Assembly (NCBI GenBank): GCA_949126835.1
Contig: OX421499.1
Span: forward strand, 23,064,990-23,128,989
Direction: 5' to 3'
Length of the DNA: 64,000 bases
Source: Anisus vortex
Lineage: Eukaryota; Mollusca; Gastropoda; Planorbidae
Shown in pieces: positions 46,190 through 58,720 of the stretch (the first letter of the stretch is position 1; every line of letters begins with the position of its first letter). A program made the position numbers and the translations under genes. The notes beneath the pieces were generated by a model that saw nothing but the letters and a program-made list of their open reading frames with translations, was not told where the DNA came from and searched no databases.

Positions 46190-47531
46190 CTGTAATTAGA
46201 GTATTAAAAAAATAATTTTTTATTAAAGTAATTGTAGTGTGGTCTAGGGAAGGTGCCAAAACCTCAGCGTAGAGCCATAGCACAGATACTAACAAAATAG
46301 CTTCAACTAGATGAAACCATAACTAGATCTTAGCTTTAGTGGTACTACCCAGAATGAATCATCTGTACGAATGGAATTGGTGTTTATCTTTATATATCTT
46401 CATACTCCAATAATTAATATCTATATTTATATATTTACACTCTCCCATATTTGATGTCCATTTATGGATTTAAACTTTCTCACATAATTGATATCTTATA
46501 TTAGATTATATGTACACCATATCTTATTGCTATGTATTTCCTTCCTGGGTCAATACATACACCCCACCCTGTTTCAATCTCTCCCCCTTTTCACTCTCAC
46601 ACAAACTGATTCATTTTGATCTCTTCCCTCCCTTCTTTCCCTGGGCATTTGGGTAGAAGATTACGTAACTTCACATGCATGCAAAAAACCCTGTCTCCGG
46701 CCACTCTGGGAGGTACACAGAAGCCTTGATGCCAGGTGTCCGCTGTTTCCCCCTCCCTTCCCCCTCCCCTGTATAACAGAGACTCATCACGCTAATTTGC
46801 CTGTTAGAAACCTTTCACCGATCCCTGGGTTAGGAATAAATGATGGAATTAATGCAGTAGCCAATAAAAACTACTACACATACACCCCCACCTTATCATA
46901 GAATAGTCACATTGTTATAGCATATTTACGTATTAACAGGACTTTTGGCTACTCAACATCTCCTTGGAACTATAAATGTATTGCTGTTGAAATATTCTGG
47001 CTTAGATTAGGACCTTGTTATTATCTGTAGATTTTACTCATTTTATCTACCTAGTGAACATAATCAGCTGCCAAAATTTGGTCCTCTTGGTTAAATAAAC
47101 ATTCAGTTATTTTCACCTAAGCAGCTACCTTATTACCTATTGAGACTTGATGTTGTTTATTTTGAACCAATAATATACCAATTCATACCAGCAATCTGTA
47201 ACTAGTCACTCAGATACATTGGAAGACAAATATAAATATTCTAAGTTCTGTCCCATAATCATACTCTGAGAATCCGAACACTCCATCATACCCTGAAAAT
47301 CAGACAACTCCTGACCATCCCCTACTTCACCTCTTACTCCACATAAACCCCACCCTTCCCCTTTGCTGGTGAGTCAAACCACAGCAGCAATGCATCATGC
47401 TTTGAAGAAGAGCCTGTAAACACTTCACAACTGGCTGGTCTGTGTAAAAACTAACTCTTTTTCTCATTCTTAGAATTCTACAATCCTTTTATAGCTTCTA
47501 CTCGTAATCATTTTTATGTCTCATTATCTGC

Positions 47532-47554
47532 GGGGGGGGGGGGGGGGGGGGGGG
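47532..47554. repeat. Uninterrupted run of 23 G
   Basis: 23 consecutive G after 'tatctgc'. Such runs are prone to length error in sequencing and can form G-quadruplexes. Confidence 0.9.
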
Positions 47555-47659
47555 TTAAACTTGGTGGCATTAAAAGATTAAAGGTTCTCGTAAAAATAAT
47601 AAACAAATAATTAATTTTGACAGTCCTGTATGTCCCACAAATTATAAATCTTCAACACA

Positions 47660-47836
47660 AAGCTTCTCTATGGCTCATTTGTCAACGGCTGCCTCCGCAA
47701 CATACAAAAGATTCGGTGGACAGAAAAGGTCAAGAACATCAACTTGTGTCTGCAAACAAACCAGGACCGCCTTGAACAGCCGATCGCCAGGCGAAATTGG
47801 CATGTATATTTCAAGGACTTTTTTGACTCATAGTAA
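47660..47836 (+). pseudogene. Non-LTR retrotransposon (LINE) RT C-terminal relic
   Basis: In the frame containing 47681 the sequence reads LLYGSFVNGCLRNIQKIRW, then VKNINL, PIARRNWHVYF and a stop. This is the conserved tail of LINE reverse transcriptases: LYGSxxW, then NxCLRxIxxIxW, an N-x-x-L motif and I-x-R-R-x-W. A segment between LYGS and the CLR motif is missing. It is a decayed fragment with no domain intact. Confidence 0.7.
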
Positions 47837-48421
47837 AAGAAAAGAAATTACAAAACAATAGCATGGTAGGGGTAGTTAAGAGAAGAAAAAAATTTATTAC
47901 TTTCATGTTGTTAGTTATTGGAAACTTATGATAGGATAAAAATTGAAAATTATAACTAGTTGCATGTCTGGCAACTGCATTCAGATATGATATGGAATGG
48001 GTTATCTGAACTATTCAGGAAAACTAACAACGTAACAGACTGCCCAAGCCTGGCAAAGCCATTTCCTTTTCTATGTCTACATAGATCACTTTTCTACATC
48101 TGACCAGACAGTCTGGATTCTGTCCCCATCCGGCTCAAGCAGACAAGTTCTATCATTACTTTTAAAAAGAACTAAAAAAAGCATTATTTTAAGATTTACC
48201 TTCCTTAACCTGATGAGACCCAGAAACCCTTTAACTGATCCAGTGCTGTGTCAGACATTCAGGCAGATAAACCCAATACCAGTCTAGATATAAGCGCTGT
48301 ATAAAGGCAGTAATTTTAGCTATTCCATAATCCGATTCAACTATTTTCATTGAAAAAAAATATTTAGACAAAGATGGCAGCTTGTTTTGTGATAGTTTAT
48401 TGTGTATAAATGTGATTATTT

Positions 48422-48829
48422 CAGGGCTGTGGAGTCGGTAGATAAATGTTCCGACTCCGACTCCAACTCCGACTCATCAGTTTTTTGTACTTCCGATTCC
48501 AACTACTGACTCCGGACTCCCAACTCCTCTGTATTAATATGTAAATGTATTGCCATATAGTGAGGCACATGATAAACATGCTTCTTCATGTCACTTAATG
48601 TGTTCGTTTTGTGGTTATGTGAGGCACTGCATGCATTGGTCTTTATTCTTACAGTAGAGAAGTCATTAATTATAACTTTTTGTGAATTGGGACATTTAAA
48701 CTTCCTTCTTTTAAAATTCCAATCTAAATTTAGTAGGAGTCGGAGTCTGTGCATTGTGTGCCGACTACGACTCCAGGTACCCAAAATGTCCCCCAACTCC
48801 GACTACTCGACTCCGACTCCACAGACCTG
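48422..48829. mobile_element. hAT-type MITE, copy 2, with 8-bp target duplication
   Basis: It starts cagggctgtggagtcgg and ends ctccgactccacagacctg. It is flanked by gattattt on both sides (48414-48421, 48830-48837). Interior and ends match 18874-19259. The two copies have unrelated target sites, confirming independent insertions. Confidence 0.9.
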
Positions 48830-49042
48830 GATTATTTGGAAGCAAAAAAAATGGATAGTTATTATCCAGGACCATCAAAAGAAAAAGTGTGTGAGTAAAA
48901 GATGTTTACAATTCAAGAAATGCTTGATGAATTCGAATATTTTTTTAAAAAAGAGGTTAATATCGATGAAGGAACTTACTAACAAACATTAGATCTAGAA
49001 GTCAAGAAAGCATTTCTTTTACATATATTTATGATATATGAG

Positions 49043-49272
49043 CAGGGGCGAAGCCAGAATTTTTTTCCAGGGGGGGGCTGAACTTTCGCGTGACAAATAT
49101 TGACCAAATACCAGGGAGGAGGGGGGGGGGGCTAAGCTTTCGCATGACAAAAATTTACCAAATTTTTTGCAAATTTAGTGCATATTTAAAAAAAATCATT
49201 TGAAAAATTATTTTTTTTTAAATTCCAGGGGGAGCTTAGCACCCCTCAGCCCCCCCTGTGGCTTCGCCCCTG
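49043..49272. mobile_element. Second hAT-type MITE family with 8-bp target duplication
   Basis: The ends are caggggcgaagccagaa and the inverse (tgtggcttcgcccctg). The flanks are perfect 8-bp copies of tatatgag (49035-49042, 49273-49280). The interior has G- and C-runs and a partly repeated 'tttcgc(g/a)tgacaaa'. 230 bp, non-coding. Confidence 0.9.
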
Positions 49273-50477
49273 TATATGAGTTATATGTGATGTCAGAGTG
49301 TCATTATTTGGGAGATATATTTTTTTTTCAAAGTCCTTTTTCCTACACATCCCCATTTTTCATAATTTAACTCTTGCAGGACCATGCATAGGCTCTTTTC
49401 AGTTTAGAGCGGCTCAAGTCTCAAAGAATTAAACATTTTCAGACCCCTACTGTTGTACTTTTATATATTTACTTTTATATTGAGTTGGTAAATACTACAT
49501 TCATTTGCTCTGTTTTGTAAAGTTTTTAGATTATCAATGAGCTCTATATCCTTTGATGTAATAAAAAAAAAATGTGTTTATAGGCCACTAGGCCTACTTA
49601 TATTTAGCCTAGAGAATTATATCCATGCTCTTGCATACAAAAAATTACTCTATGCATGATTTTGTTGCAAAATGTTCAATGTGATCTGAGTTTACATTAT
49701 AAAATGTTTGTTGGCAACGCTATATTTATAATTAATTTTAAATAAAATATAAACTTATTATTATTATTTTATTATTCTGCAAATGTTACCTGTTTACACT
49801 CACTCACTTATCTTATAGTTAGGCTATGTTACAGACGCTCCTTCTATAAAGAAGATTATTGGTGTCTACGTTCAACTGTGGCCTTAGTCTAGTATTTTTA
49901 TTAGATAAATATTAAAGTGTTTTAAATGATGTTAAGTTAGTGGTTTTTCTGGTTTATTCAGGCAACCCATTCCACACACAGAGATGCCACTCAGCGCTTG
50001 GGAAGAAAGAGTAGGCCTACTTTTAATACTTTTATATATAATACATTTGCATTTGTTCTGGCATAAAATAAAAGGGATAAGTAAAGTGTGTTTTTGTCCT
50101 TTACTGTCAAGTTACTGATATTACTATTACTAACTAGGCCTTCTAATAATTTTATAATTTATTATTTGCCCCTACTGCCTACTGACTTAGCAGCCTAAAC
50201 CTGACCTAGGCTAGCTTATTACTCAAGTCACAGACTAAAAAAATAAACTCAAATTCACTACTACAAAACTAAACTCATAAGTTACTCATAACTATTACTA
50301 AGCGACTCAGCTTAAGTTGCAGCTTCATGAGCTTCTGAGCTTGAGTTGGATTGAGCTTGAGTCTGAGTAGGCATACGCATAGTCATAGTCATACTCATAT
50401 CATAGTATAGTGATAGTCACTGACTGATAGTGACATAAATAATATAATGATAATGTAAATATTAGTAAATATTAATA

Positions 50478-51400
50478 GGGAGTGTCTATTGGTAGTTAAC
50501 TACAAATAGCTTCTAGGCGGCTATTTGTAATTAACTACAAATAGCTTCTAGGCGGCTATTTGTAGTCAGCCAATCAAAACTGGCCCTATATTCTTAATTA
50601 CTATGTTTTTGTGACCTGACAACAAGGTTTCTTGGTCTAGTGGTTATAGTAGGCCTACTCTGGGCTGTCAACTGGGTGATCCAGGTTCAAATCCCACTGG
50701 CAACCATTGTCAATATTTTTTTTTATTTATATATTTTTTTTATATTCAATTTTAGTCAAACCAGTTAAATGTGATTTTTTAGTAATTAACAATTTGTTAA
50801 CATTTTACTACTGTCATTTTAAAATTGTCAATGTTTATAAATTATTCAGACAAAGACTAGGTCTATATTTTCGCTTATTTAAAAAAAAAAATCACACTTA
50901 GAAGACTTAGAAGTTGCTGTTTGTTTTGTGTTTCAAAACACTTAAGTACCCTAACACTCATTAAACCTAAAACTAGTCTAGATCTAATTGGTTGGTTTAG
51001 GTAGGTAATTAACAATTTGTAAACCTATTACTGGCATTTTAAAAGTGCCAATTTTTATAAATTACCCGGTATTCAAAGGTTCAACAAACTTAACAAAGGT
51101 TATTTATTTCTCTATACTCTATATGCCTATTTAATCACAATTAGAATTTCATGTTTTTTTGTTTTTTTTTGCTTCAAAAACTAAAGTAACACTAAACCTA
51201 AAACTAGTGTAGATCTAATCTGCTGGGCTAAATTGTGAATTGTGGCTACACTACAAAGGCTTATTATAATAATTAAGAATATAAGGACAGTTTTGATTGG
51301 CTGACTACCAATAGCCGCCTAGAAGCTATTTGTTAATTTGTAGTTAACTACAAATAGCCGTCTAGGAGCTATTTGTAGTTGACTACAAATAGACGCAGCC
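50478..51400. mobile_element. 923-bp element with ~120-bp terminal inverted repeats
   Basis: The left arm (50478-50605) and right arm (51270-51400) are long inverted repeats. Each contains nested copies of 'ctacaaatagcttctaggcg', then 'cagccaatcaaaact' and 'attcttaatta'. The interior holds a tRNA-like segment and a ~220-bp direct duplication (about 50780-51000 and 51005-51225, both ending 'aaacctaaaactag'). An 8-bp repeat, atattaat, abuts both ends within one base (50469-50476, 51401-51408), but the site is AT-rich. Confidence 0.75.
50626..50705 (+). repeat. tRNA-Asp-like sequence, probably SINE head or pseudogene
   Basis: The ends could pair as an acceptor stem (ggtttct with ggcaacc, one mismatch). 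It has an A-box-like 'tggtctagtgg', an anticodon-loop-like ctGTCaa and a good B box (ggttcaaatcc). The anticodon lies about seven bases too far from the 5' end for a normal tRNA. Related heads occur at 15752 and 38048. Confidence 0.45.
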
Positions 51401-52230
51401 ATATTAATATTACTAATAGGAGTAATAGGCCTACTAAAATTAATATTAGTATATTAGATTAGTAATAATTAGTTCACATTTTTTATAAGTTTATAAGTAT
51501 TATAAGTATATAAGACATCGCTATAGCGGCTTCTATGCTATGATTGACATAGACTTAGACATAGTTCACATAGCATAGTCACATTCACATAGAAGTTATA
51601 ATATAAGAATACTGGCTATACTATTACTTTTATAGAAGACATATAGTAATCATATACTGACATAGAGACATAGTTAGACTTTGATAGAAGAGGCATAGGC
51701 TGCATAGCCGCATAGGCGCATACTAATACTCTAATACTATGAGTATGAGTATGATATGCATAGGCATAGACGGCATAGTCATAGTCAGATAGTCAGTGTC
51801 AGTGTAGTCAATGGATTTTATTTTTATAGTCAGTAGTCATAGTTTAGCAGTTCTCTGTATAGTCTATTTATTTTACAATAATATGCAAGCACTCTAAGGT
51901 TTAAAAAAAATTACCTGAAATTAACATTCAAGTATCGAACTCAAAATATTTTGATCATTTTATGTTCTTATGTGCAAAGGTTTAAAAAGAGATCGTTGAC
52001 ATCACTGAACTATATGATAATTTATATCTACAGTGGATGACATTTGTTGATTGCTCCGGAAACGATCAGATGGCATGATTATATTTATATTTCACTTTCA
52101 AGCATGTACAATAATTTAAACAAGACCATGAGATCATAAGGTCATTTTGTGTTCTAGGGAACTGTTGTTAGTGTGGGATATTATGCGATGTTGATTAAAA
52201 GTTTGCAGAATAGCAATACTACTTTTGATA

Positions 52231-52904
52231 ATGTCACAGAGATTGCTTCCCTTTTTACGGCCTGCCCCTGCGCAATGGTTGCAGGTTTATCGTGTTGGTA
52301 TTGTTAGTGTTAGCAATGGCAATACAGTTAATTCTTTCATCACTCGACAAATGTCACAAACTGCGATGTTTTTAAAGAACAGCGGGCTGTGCAGATTAAT
52401 AGCTCTTGGTAATAAAGCTTTAGTGCAAGTGACCAGAGAGCGTTTCTGTGCCACAAATTCTACATTGTTGATGCGCCCTATCAGTTCCTTTTCTTTCATA
52501 GTTAACAACCGGCTTAATGCAAATGAGAGCAAAGGCTTAGTCTTATACAAAAGTAAATCATTACATAATAATACACATTTCTTAAAAGAAATATTGACTA
52601 CTGAACCTGTTTATTTAATTAGTCAACGCTTTATTCGAAACAAAACTCAGTTTCAAAGTCAACACCAGGATCAGACAAAAGCAACAAAGCCAAAGCCTAC
52701 AACTGACAATGTTAATAGCAGCCCTGAAGAAAAAGATGCAAATAAAGTAAATGAAAGTGAATTCACACCAACAGTGCCCCCTGAGAAACCTTCACTTTAT
52801 CAACGCTTCAAGCAAACATACAAACAGCATGGAAAAATTTTCATAGTTGTGCATCTGTGCACATCAGCTGCTTGGTTTTCTTCTTTATATTTGGCTGTAA
52901 GAAG
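52231..52904 (+). CDS. FAM210A: FAM210A coding exon 1
   Basis: 674 nt from ATG to AG|GTAGGA. It encodes the leader and the first helix of the FAM210 domain. The reading frame runs only one codon past the donor before a stop. Confidence 0.92.
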
Positions 52905-55900
52905 GTAGGAGTACTGCTTATCAACTTTTCGTCATTTTATTACCTTTTTTTAGAATTTTACTTTTATCAATATAAAATAGGCAGTGTCTACTTGTCCTGT
53001 GACCGGACAAATTGGTGGGGAGATATTGTTCCGACGGTCATGTCATGTGACCGCCAGACAACAAAAGCAGGATATATTATTGCGGCATACCTGTCATATA
53101 TAAAAATATATTACATTTTCAAGAGGTTGCCATACAAATATTGGCAGATTCCTACGCCTAACTATTTAAAAAGCTTTTAGATTACCCTAAACTTAAAATT
53201 ATTAGGCCTATAATTTAAAAAATTGTTTAAAAAAAATTATTATATTGGCATATTCATATTGGTGATTAGGTTTCAATACAGTGTAGGCCTAATTAAAGAG
53301 TAAAGTAAAGTACTGGTACTGAAGTTACGATAAATAATTTACTGTGATATATTGCTTTATATTTTTAAGCACAAACTACAAAATAAATAAATAATAAATA
53401 AACATGAATTCTGAATTCATTCATTTTTTTTATCAAAGATAAATGTATTATTATAACATTGTTATTCTGGCATGATCCATTGGGCTAGGGCTGGCGACGT
53501 TGTCATTATCTCATTATCAGACAAATAGGCCTGCAGAGTTTTATCATAGTTTCATATCAAAACTATTTTTTAATTGTTATATAAATTTAAGTTTGATACA
53601 GTTCTAAAACATTCAGTCATTTTATTTTCTAATTAAATATGTATGATTACATTGGTTTGAATAATATTAGAGTATTTGCAAAAAAAAATTTGTAAAGGAA
53701 CTGATCTCATATTGCCCACGTGTGTCTCCAACGCCATCTTTTCTATCAATAGCCTGTGGTCACTTGACAGGGTTGCCGGACAAATAGCTTGTGGACTATT
53801 TGTCTGGTCGCTGGACGCATAGACATTTAATATTTATAGGTTTTATGAGCAGTCAAAGTTTGCATCCTGTTGTATTACACCCAGTTGCAAGGGAAAGAAT
53901 TATAGTGATATTTTTAATTGAGTAAGTACTTAGTAAGTACCCTTCGGATCAAACTGATCACTGATTAATCGAGGGATGTATCTAAAATCAGATTCTAATA
54001 ATAGTACAGTGCTAATCCTGTAATTTAGCTTTTTCAGCCCAGGTAGTAACATATAAACAGGGTTTTTGTTGAGGGAAGAAAGGTGTAGTATTTCATGCGA
54101 CATGACCAACATTTAGCAAATTTTGCACATATTTAATGTTAAGATTAACTAAAGTATTTTACAGAGTTTTTCCAAAGAAAATATTTTTCCAAAATGTCAG
54201 TGTTTGGGGGAGGGGGAGAATTCGCTGCAAGTGAATGAATTGACACGTCTTAACAAGTATGCATGCATAAAAGTTCACAAGAAAAAACATTTCCGGTCGA
54301 ATTCGATCATTTTATTCGAAACATGTCTGTGTGCTAGGTTACTGGTTGTATGAACATTTGTTGGGGATTAAAGTTTCTTTCATTTCCAAAAGATGTTTTC
54401 AAAAGAAAACAATGTATTGTGAAAGTCAGAAGTGAAATTTCACCTTTTTATAATATTAAACTTATTGCCTAATGCAAAAGAATTTTTGTTATTCGTTTTT
54501 ATGAATACGAATTTTGTTTTTCAATAACCAAGAAAATGCAACTCTTTGACTAATTTATTTTATAAACAAGCTACATGCGACTAACACTTGAGTATTAATT
54601 ATCGCCTACTCACTTTTGATGTTAAAAACGGATTCCTCATAACTAATATTGTATCCTTTGTATAATTCTAAAAGACTAGAACTAGCCTTCGAGGATGAAA
54701 TCAACTGTCAATAACCAGCAAAAGCATGCTTTTTTGTTTACGGAAATGCCTAAAATAATTAAACATTTAAAAATAGAACGGGAAGTTCACGATTGCACCA
54801 GTTCAAAAGGTCACACCTAATTAAGACTTGTCAATAGGTTATTTCATTTGGAGCATTTTCTATACCTGTAATTATTATGTAGGCCTATACTATTACAAAT
54901 CATTTATACAATCGCTAAAATATATGTCTATATATATATATTATAATTATTATAATGATATATTGAGGTCTGGACAAATTTTATACTTTTATTAATTCAT
55001 ATAAATATGCTAGTAAATCCCAATTCTTTGTGAGTCTGGGCATCAGAAAAATTATTGTACTATAAACAGGACATATTTTTTTAAACATTTTTACCGCTTG
55101 TGTTTTTATCATGAATTCTGGAACTTGTGGGAAAAATAAGAATAATAATTGTTTTTATATAGCACTTCTAGAAGTAGATGCACTATTTAATATATAATGT
55201 GTGTGTATAGGCTAACTGGTACATTAATATATATGAATGCAAACTAGAAGGCTAAATTTATAATTTTTAGGTCAAAACTTGCTGGCTTTTTATAACACGA
55301 TATAGATTTTAATAAAGATTTAGTTAAATGCCTTTTTTGTTAAAACCTTGTTTTTATTTTTAAACCGGTATATTTATTATTTTTCTTATGATTTGTTGTT
55401 AGTCATGAACTTTATATTTTTAACCTGGAAAAAATGGGAGTTAGTTGGGAATATTTGTGTAAAAAAGCTTGAGGACTGTAGACTTTAACTTTAAGATGAA
55501 ATTTCTGAACAAAACCCTCACCATCATAAATTTAAATACCACCTGTGTCTAGATGATAATAGATCTATGTTGGACTATAAGTCATATAGTCAGTAATATT
55601 AGCCATTAAAAATATTGAAATGTTTAATGCAAAAGGGCTAGATCTTAAAAAAACATCACATGCTATAATATAGCTTAACCAGTAGCTTAAGGGTTTATAC
55701 TACATTTTTTTTAATAAATAGAATCAAGGCTTATTAAAACAGTAGGATGTTTAATGTTAATAAATTTACAAAACGGGCTGACATTTAACCAAGTGTTCAT
55801 ATTATACAAAAGTATCATTTACAAGAGTGTCATAATGTCAATCTGTTGCCACTTAGGTACATGGGGAAATAAAAATTGCTCTTCATTCAGCCAAAATGTT

Positions 55901-58720
55901 GACTAGTCTTTTTTTAAATATTACCAGTTACTTCCCTTATCCTAATCTACTTTTCTTTTCTCTACTTTTGGGTCATTTTGTTTAGATCTATGTTGGTCTA
56001 TTTTCTGTTCACCCTGGAGACAGCTGCTGAATGCATTGGCATTATCTTTGGAAGACATTTATCTGTACTTGTATAAATAAGAAAATGATGGTTTGTCCTT
56101 CCTTCTGCATGATGGGGGGGGGGGGGGCCCTTACTGGTTATCAGGCGCTTCATCTTTTTCTCAGAAAATAGTTATTATTATAAAGAGTGTGTAAAAAAAT
56201 ATTTGCAGCAGTATTGTGCACTGTCGCTACTAAGTGACAACAGTTAACATTTTTCTTCTATGTATCTTCAAGTAGGCTAAATGTATTTATTCCTATCAAA
56301 TTAAGCTGTTATTCATTTTTTTCATTTTTTCAAATGCATTATATTTTTTTGACAGTGGTCTGGATATTGTCCCATATCTGGAAAAATGGAACTTCAGCGA
56401 GAAAGTGATCAGCCCATTTCGGGGGCAAGGTGGAGTGGGAGACATAGCACTGACTTTGCTTATGTACAAACTGATAGTCCCAGCTAGATATGCTACTACT
56501 CTTGCAGTTACCAACCTAGTTATTAAGTGAGTACATGGACTTCTGTTTTATTATCGGTTTTATACTATCATGAGTGGCTAATCGTAACATTATGGGGCAC
56601 ATTGGCAGAGCCATTTGGCTAGCATACGTGGTACTGAAGGTCCTGGGTTCGAATCCTGGTGAAGGCTAGGATTTGTTCCTGGGACTGGAGGCTGTCCCTG
56701 GGTGTACCCAGCTCTAATGGGTACTCATCTATTGTTGGGGTAAAGTAAAGGTGGCTGGGCATTGTACTGGCCACACAATCCCCTAGTATGCACTGGCCAC
56801 AGACACTGGTGAAAGCGACTTCACCGGCCCTGTGGGTCAATTTGGTCTGATGGGGTGCTTTGCTTTGCTTAAGCTTAATTATAGAAATATCATTGTATCC
56901 AGCAGCAGACCTATAGACTAAGCACAGTGAAAAATATATATGAAGACTCCGCTGAAAGAACGCACGTAGTAACATTTTGGAAATTTTTTGAGTTATGACC
57001 CCTGTGTTATTCGTCAAATTTCTCTCTACATTGTGACCAACTCTCATGATTTAAATCGATCAAGCAACAGAGATATTAGACAAAGAGAAAAAACCATCCT
57101 TTGATAAAAAGATGTGTAGTCCATTGTTTACTTTGATAAAACGTGCGTAGTCTTCATTGTTTTTGTCACGTGACGCAAATTGGCTAATCATCTTTTTTTA
57201 TTGGTTCGCGTTGTTTATAATTATCATAGCAACATGGCCGATTCGTAATTTTATCGATAGGTTAAAAATGTTATTTAAAAAACACACAAATCCTAAATAT
57301 TTGAAAGAAAACATGAATAATTCGTGTCAAAAAATAATGGAAGCATTTATTGAAGCAATATTAATGTTGTTGGTGTTAACAATTGAAAAAAAGAGCCTAG
57401 GCTAGTGGCTATAACTATAAGCTTCATTCATGGATTATGGTTGAAGTTGAATGTTTCAATGACTTTTAATGATCATTAAAAATAAATAAGGACATCATAC
57501 CTACAGTTAAACGCTTGGTGAATGTAAAAACTGTTAAAAGTCAATCATTTATATTAAAAGACCCACTTACATATCCCTAAACCTAATGATTACGACTAGG
57601 CCTACACTGTTTTTGTTCTCCAATGGCATAGGCCTAGGCTAGAACAGTCTAGAATAAAGCCTAAGGAAGATAGCATTGAAGCTTTCTTTAAAACATTTTA
57701 TGACAGTGTTTGGAACAACCTAACAATCAAAACTTACTTAACACAGGCTAGTTACAATTATTATAGATAACTAACACTGTTTTAAATATTCATAAGCAAG
57801 TTGCATTCGCTGTTCCATTATGATGTAGGGTAGGACTAGACTAGATCTTATTCAATAAAAGCCTTCAATTATTTTAGTAACATATGCCTATAGAATCTAG
57901 TTTTATCATTATTTATTAATTTATATTTTCTTATTTCTAAATGTTAACCCAATAATGAGGGTATGTATGGGTGAGGGGTGGGGGTGGGTAGAATTACCCA
58001 AATGTTTAGAGAGAGAAATATTAGCATGTAGGTCTACAATATATTTCTTCATAATTACATTTGTCTCTGAATACATCTGGTTTATTTTCTTTAATTTCTT
58101 TTAATATTAGTATATAAAACTGCCTCAAAATTATTTCATTCTTTACAAATGTTTTTTAAATGGCTGGAATTTTTTAAAGCAATGTCACATGAAGAATAAA
58201 GGTTGCCAATTTATGTCAAATCATGCAAAAATTGAAAAAGGAAAAAACAAGATTTTGACAACTAGCTTTCTACTTCTTTAAAATTAAAAATACTAAAGCA
58301 AAGTATTAACAACAATCTTAAGACTTATTTGGTAAATTTGTATTGTTTTTTGACAAAAAAAATTATACAATTTCTGAATACTTTGGAAGAACGCACGTAG
58401 TCCAATTTAGGGTGTGTTCCGAAATTTGACCATAAAGATTTTATTTGTGCATAAAAATCTTTGATTTTCTGTTTTCTTATTCACAAATGAATGGCCTTTT
58501 AGTAAATATAAAATTTAAAGACATTTTTAATATTCTTATTATTTTGGTTTACAGATATTTAAGGAGAGAAGGTAAAATGAAAGAAATTCCACAAGAGGAC
58601 AGACTAAGGTCATTATACCAGGAAAGTAAAGAGAACTTAAAGTTGAAATCCAGAGTTCGCATGAAAAAACTGCAAAGAAAGTCAAAAGCAAGTAAGGGAT
58701 CAAAACAAAATGGAAACTGA
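52231..58720 (+). CDS. FAM210A: FAM210A-like mitochondrial membrane protein, three exons
   Basis: Exons 52231-52904, 56356-56526 and 58555-58720 join with matching phases (2, 2) into 336 residues. FAM210A proteins sit in the mitochondrial inner membrane, and the mammalian one is linked to mitochondrial translation and muscle and bone mass (family knowledge). The N-terminal ~180 residues are basic and poorly structured, as expected of a targeting leader. The FAM210 (DUF1279) domain then runs from YQRFKQTYKQHGK through a membrane helix (IFIVVHLCTSAAWF), SGLDIVPYLEKW, VPARYATTL and KYLRREGKM, and ends in a charged coiled-coil-like tail. The tail and the PAR motif fit FAM210A better than FAM210B. 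The ATG at 52231 is the first in frame after an upstream stop. The gene is divergent from the Kelch-like gene. Confidence 0.92.
52985..53828. mobile_element. Possible DNA-transposon derivative with imperfect inverted ends
   Basis: The left end 'tgtctacttgtcctgtgacc' followed by 'ggacaaat' matches the inverse of the right end (from 'atttgtctggtcgctggacg' and 'catagaca') with several mismatches. The right end also folds on itself. No target duplication was confirmed. Confidence 0.4.
56356..56526 (+). CDS. FAM210A: FAM210A coding exon 2
   Basis: 171 nt between acceptor ttttttgacag and donor AA|GTGAGT. It encodes the domain core (LDIVPYLEKWNF, GGVGDIALTLLMYKL, VPARYATTLAVTNLVI). Confidence 0.93.
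56593..56870 (+). repeat. tRNA-derived SINE (family 1), full length, in FAM210A intron 2
   Basis: Head with B box (gggttcgaatcct), 'gaaggctaggatttgttcc', 'ggggtaaagtaaaggtgg', 'gtactggccacacaatcccc', and a tail ending 'tgctttgctttgctt'. It is in sense orientation to the gene. Confidence 0.88.
58555..58720 (+). CDS. FAM210A: FAM210A coding exon 3
   Basis: 166 nt after acceptor ttggtttacag. YLRREGKM completes the domain, then a Lys/Glu-rich tail and TGA. Confidence 0.92.

Larger units (their letters stand above)
46190..52230. other. Divergent intergenic region between the Kelch-like gene and FAM210A
   Basis: It must hold both promoters and the noncoding first exon(s) of the Kelch gene, none of which I could fix. 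It contains a LINE relic (47.66 kb), a 23-G run (47532-47554), two hAT MITEs (48.4 and 49.0 kb), a long-inverted-repeat element (50.48-51.40 kb) and low-complexity 'atagtc'-rich tracts near 50.37-50.45 and 51.54-51.85 kb. No other gene was seen. Confidence 0.7.
52905..58554 (+). other. FAM210A: Introns of FAM210A
   Basis: Intron 1 (3.45 kb) holds a putative inverted-repeat element (52985-53828). Intron 2 (2.0 kb) holds a full SINE (56593-56870) and three copies of an 'acgcacgtagt'-type motif. An open frame at 57157-57405 has no recognisable product. Confidence 0.75.

Noticed and set aside
46340..47480. Possible solo LTR or unclassified transposon upstream of the Kelch gene
   Set aside because: The sequence looks different from its neighbours (C/T-rich runs), but no terminal repeats, target duplication or coding relic could be found.
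50626..50705. Possible tRNA-Asp gene
   Set aside because: The anticodon is displaced by about seven bases, and related heads occur in SINEs at 15752 and 38048. It lies inside a transposable element.
52857..53180. 107-residue open frame after FAM210A exon 1
   Set aside because: It overlaps the exon in another frame and continues into the intron. The phase-matched donor at 52905 and the downstream FAM210 exons explain the region.
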